Positions 23,011 through 25,070 of a stretch of 25,070 bases of DNA are shown here, piece by piece; position 1 is the first letter of the stretch; every line of letters begins with the position of its first letter. The stretch lies in contig CBDUYN010000151.1 of the NCBI GenBank assembly GCA_965371445.1, forward strand, positions 1 through 25,070, in the 5' to 3' direction. This stretch comes from DASWIG01 sp965371445 (GTDB lineage Bacteria; Acidobacteriota; Thermoanaerobaculia; Multivoradales; J023). Made by a program: the position numbers and the translations under genes. The notes under the pieces were generated by a model, which was not told where the DNA came from, searched no databases, and saw only the letters and a list, made by a program, of their open reading frames with translations.

Positions 23011-24069
23011 ATGAGAGAAACGAAGCCCCCCCGCGGGCGCGGTACCTCCTCGAATCCCCTGAGCCGCTTCGAGCGGATCGCCGTCGAGCCGGACCCGGAC
23101 CTCGATCCGGACGAAATCCCGCGCCCTGAGACGCTTTTCCTGCGCGACAGCTCGCGCTCCGTCATCTCCTACAACACGAGCCCCGACGTGGGTTTCGACG
23201 CCAGCTTGAACCCCTATCGCGGCTGCGAGCACGGCTGCCCCTACTGCTACGCCCGCCCGACCCACGAGTACCTGGGTTTCTCCGCCGGTCTCGACTTCGA
23301 GACCCGCATCCTGGTCAAAGAGGACGCCCCGGCGCTGCTGCGCCGCGAGCTCCTCTCGCCGCGCTGGAAGCCCCAGCCGCTGGCGCTTTCCGGGGTCACC
23401 GACCCCTATCAGCCGGTGGAGCGCCGGCTCGCCGTCACCCGCCGCTCGATCGAGGTCCTCGTCGAGTTTCGAAATCCGGTGATGGTGGTGACAAAAAACT
23501 TCCTCGTCACCCGCGACGCCGATCTCCTGAGCCAACTCGCGGGCTACGACGCCGCCTCGGTGGCGATCACGCTCACCTCCCTCGACGCAACGCTTGCCGG
23601 CCGCCTGGAGCCCCGGGCGTCGAGCCCGCGGCGCCGTCTCGAGGCGGTCTCGCGCCTCGCCGAGGCGGGCGTTCCGGTCGGCGTGCTGGTGGCGCCGATC
23701 GTCCCGGCGATCAACGACCACGAGATCCCCGCGGTCCTCGATGCGGCCGCCGCCGCCGGAGCGAGCTTTGCCGGCTACGTCCTGCTGCGCCTGCCGGGCG
23801 CCGTCGAGGGGCTGATGGACGACTGGCTGGCCACTCACTTTCCGGAGCGGCGGGAGAAGGTCCTGAGCCGGCTGCACGAGCTGCGGGGCGGAAACCTCAA
23901 GGAAGCGCGCTTCTACCACCGCATGCGCGGCTCGGGTCCCTTTGCCGAGCAGATCAAGAGCCTCTACCGCCTCGCCTGCCGCCGCGCCGGCCTCGATCGC
24001 CACCAGCCCGAGCTGTCGGTGAAGGCGTTTCGCCGTCCGGGGGCCCAGCTAGGGCTCTTCGGCCCTTGA
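23011..24069 (+). CDS. PA0069-family radical SAM protein
   Basis: This 352-residue protein has the radical SAM cysteine motif in YRGCEHGCPYCYARPTHEYL (CxxxCxxC), preceded by SVISYNTSPDVGFDASLNPY, typical of the PA0069/spore photoproduct lyase-like group. Later parts include PLALSGVTDPYQPVERRL, VMVVTKNFLVTRD and the C-terminal signature GAQLGLFGP. The ATG at 23011 was used; upstream in-frame sequence overlaps the methyltransferase gene and the hairpin. The reaction of this family is not settled; a role in DNA repair has been suggested from the resemblance to photoproduct lyase. It is in the same direction as the methyltransferase gene, 46 bp apart. Confidence 0.92.
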   Translation: MRETKPPRGRGTSSNPLSRFERIAVEPDPDLDPDEIPRPETLFLRDSSRSVISYNTSPDVGFDASLNPYRGCEHGCPYCYARPTHEYLGFSAGLDFETRILVKEDAPALLRRELLSPRWKPQPLALSGVTDPYQPVERRLAVTRRSIEVLVEFRNPVMVVTKNFLVTRDADLLSQLAGYDAASVAITLTSLDATLAGRLEPRASSPRRRLEAVSRLAEAGVPVGVLVAPIVPAINDHEIPAVLDAAAAAGASFAGYVLLRLPGAVEGLMDDWLATHFPERREKVLSRLHELRGGNLKEARFYHRMRGSGPFAEQIKSLYRLACRRAGLDRHQPELSVKAFRRPGAQLGLFGP

Positions 24070-24414
24070 CGAGGCGCCCGATCACCTCGCGTACGTCGTA
24101 GGGCTGTCGGTAGTCGACCGGGACGACCTCCAGGGCCTCCTCGGCGTCGTAGCGCGGCGGCTTGCATGCATCTTGTAGCCAGCGAGCGTCGAGAGCTCGA
24201 GGAAGGGGGCGCCTGGGTCGAGGAGCCGGGCGACGCGCTCGCGTGGCAGGAGCTGTCCGCGCTTGCGGAGCTTTGCCTCGGAGCGGGCCGAATTCTCCCG
24301 TACGGCGGCTTCCAGGCGCCGGAACCGTTCGACCAGCGCGAGCATCTCCTCGCGGTTCTTCTGACGCTCGGCCCGCTCTGTCGACGTGGTGAGCTGAGAT
24401 TGGAGGATGGCCAT
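24068..24414 (-). pseudogene. Internally deleted acyl-CoA carboxylase carboxyltransferase (biotin-dependent) remnant
   Basis: The minus strand starts with MAILQSQLTTSTERAERQKN and continues to LLPRERVARLLDPGAPFLEL and STLAGYKM, the N-terminus of propionyl-/methylcrotonyl-CoA carboxylase beta subunits. At about 24164-24171 (TGCATGCA) the frame changes and the sequence jumps to YDAEEALEVVPVDYRQPYDV and REVIGRLVKG, a segment found near residue 280 in intact enzymes. About 200 residues are missing at the join, and the rest of the C-terminus is lost where the sequence meets the end of the radical SAM gene at 24069. The gene cannot make a working enzyme. It could be a decayed gene or a false join in the assembly. 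Confidence 0.8.
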
Positions 24415-24588
24415 GGCGCGATTCTAGGCGACCGGATCGAACAGGAGTGGAGGGGCTTGCCACCCAGACGGTCTCTAGGTCACCGCGGCCTGACGCTCGC
24501 CAGCGAGCTAACGCACGCAGCGCTTGCCCTTGTCTTCGGGCCGGCCGGGAGCGGACGGCCTAGAGAAGATGGTATCGCTAGCTCAGGC

Positions 24589-25068
24589 CTACGTCCCGGA
24601 GGAGGACCAAGCGCTCGTATCTCCGGACTCGAAGCCGTCGGCGAAGATCTCGCAGGCGTTCGACGGATCGGCGTCGTCGCAGTCGAGGTCGGCGCAGATT
24701 CCATCGTCGTCGACGTCACCGATCGAGTCGTCGCCGCGGCAGTCGTCGCAGACGTTGCCGCGACCGTCGTCGTCGATGTCGAGTTGGTCGGTGTTGGCGT
24801 CGTCCGGGCAGTTGTCGCAGGCGTCGCCCACCTCGTCGGGTTCGCCGTCGGATTGGTCCGGGTTCGGCGTGGTGGCGCAGTTGTCGCAAGCGTCGCCGAC
24901 GCCGTCGGTGTCACCGTCCTCCTGGCTCGGAGTTGGCGTCGCCGGGCAGTTGTCGCAGACATCGCCGACGCCGTCGCCATCGCCATCTTCTTGGCCGGGG
25001 TTGGCGACAGCGGCACAGTTGTCGCAGACATCGCCGACGCCGTCGCCATCGCCATCTTCTTGGCCGGG
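24589..25068 (-). CDS. Thrombospondin type 3 repeat surface protein, 5' partial, with IFADGFE tail
   Basis: The 3' part (about 159 residues) of a gene that continues beyond the window. It consists of calcium-binding thrombospondin type 3 repeats with the pattern DGDGDGVGDVCDNC, at least five units, then a variant DIDDDGRGNVCDDC and DDDGICADLDCDDADPSNAC. It closes with EIFADGFESGDTSAWSSSGT and a stop at 24589. The Asp and Cys spacing is typical of the family, which is extracellular. The tail matches the end of the jelly-roll protein at 14043-14726. The region 24415-24588, between this stop and the carboxyltransferase remnant, shows no gene; a weak hairpin (GCTCG-CCAG-CGAGC near 24495-24508) lies there. 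Confidence 0.88.
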   Translation of the reverse strand, partial: PGQEDGDGDGVGDVCDNCAAVANPGQEDGDGDGVGDVCDNCPATPTPSQEDGDTDGVGDACDNCATTPNPDQSDGEPDEVGDACDNCPDDANTDQLDIDDDGRGNVCDDCRGDDSIGDVDDDGICADLDCDDADPSNACEIFADGFESGDTSAWSSSGT

Positions 25069-25070
25069 GT
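24950..25070. repeat. 69-bp near-perfect direct repeat in the thrombospondin type 3 gene
   Basis: Two copies of about 55 identical bases, encoding PGQEDGDGDGVGDVCDNC, are offset by 69 bp (23 residues). Older repeats downstream in the same gene have diverged, so this pair is a recent duplication. The array runs off the window. Confidence 0.85.

Noticed and set aside
24480..25055. 191-codon minus-strand frame over the thrombospondin repeats
   Set aside because: It is the alternative frame of the repeat gene, made of Thr/Ala/Met runs; the true frame ends at 24589.
24589..25068. Non-coding satellite or CRISPR-like array
   Set aside because: The repeats translate in one frame into thrombospondin type 3 units with conserved Asp and Cys, so they are coding.

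Overview
The window is very GC-rich and gene-dense and comes from a Gram-negative bacterium. It encodes alternative complex III subunits, many exported multiheme c-type cytochromes, an outer-membrane beta-barrel, NHL and thrombospondin type 3 repeat proteins, and proteins ending in a tail like IFADGFESGDTSAWS. I read this as an Acidobacteriota genome, possibly Thermoanaerobaculia-like. That placement is an inference from gene content, not a database result. No rRNA, tRNA, CRISPR array, transposase or phage gene was recognised.

Left part (1-5750, + strand): the 3' part of an oxygen-dependent protoporphyrinogen oxidase gene (hemY), which opens with an in-frame 15-bp tandem repeat. It is followed by actC, actD and actF of alternative complex III, a quinol-oxidising membrane complex, and by an exported pentaheme cytochrome. 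actE is absent between actD and actF, and actA/actB are not in the window. The pentaheme protein sits where the electron acceptor of the complex could be encoded.

Middle part (5755-14726): a candidate extracellular electron-transfer locus. On the minus strand are the C-terminal piece of a cytochrome, an outer-membrane beta-barrel gene (frameshifted) and a cupredoxin-like protein with a carboxypeptidase-regulatory-like domain. On the plus strand are a modular octaheme cytochrome (5' truncated and frameshifted), an NHL-repeat protein, a 14-site multiheme cytochrome with a beta-sandwich insertion, and a jelly-roll surface protein. The two arms meet near 8165-8190, where both genes have lost their 5' ends, so a rearrangement or an assembly join lies there. 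At least three genes between 6.5 and 15.2 kb carry frameshifts, which points either to sequencing errors or to local decay.

Right part (15.2-25.07 kb): mostly housekeeping and accessory genes. These are a translationally coupled DUF5678/aspartyl-protease pair; a minus-strand operon of a UDP-glucuronate decarboxylase-like enzyme, a small unknown protein, a YggX-like protein, a TVP38/TMEM64 membrane protein and DapF; two oligopeptide-type ABC ATPases without permeases, one carrying another in-frame 15-bp tandem repeat; a double CDGSH protein; an exported methyltransferase/SnoaL-like fusion; a PA0069-type radical SAM protein; an internally deleted acyl-CoA carboxylase carboxyltransferase pseudogene; and the 3' end of a thrombospondin type 3 repeat protein running off the window. 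REP-like hairpins lie at 16098-16150 and 22964-22988.

Together the genes suggest a respiratory chain that passes electrons from quinol through alternative complex III into periplasmic and outer-surface cytochromes. About 29 heme-attachment sites are visible across the window.
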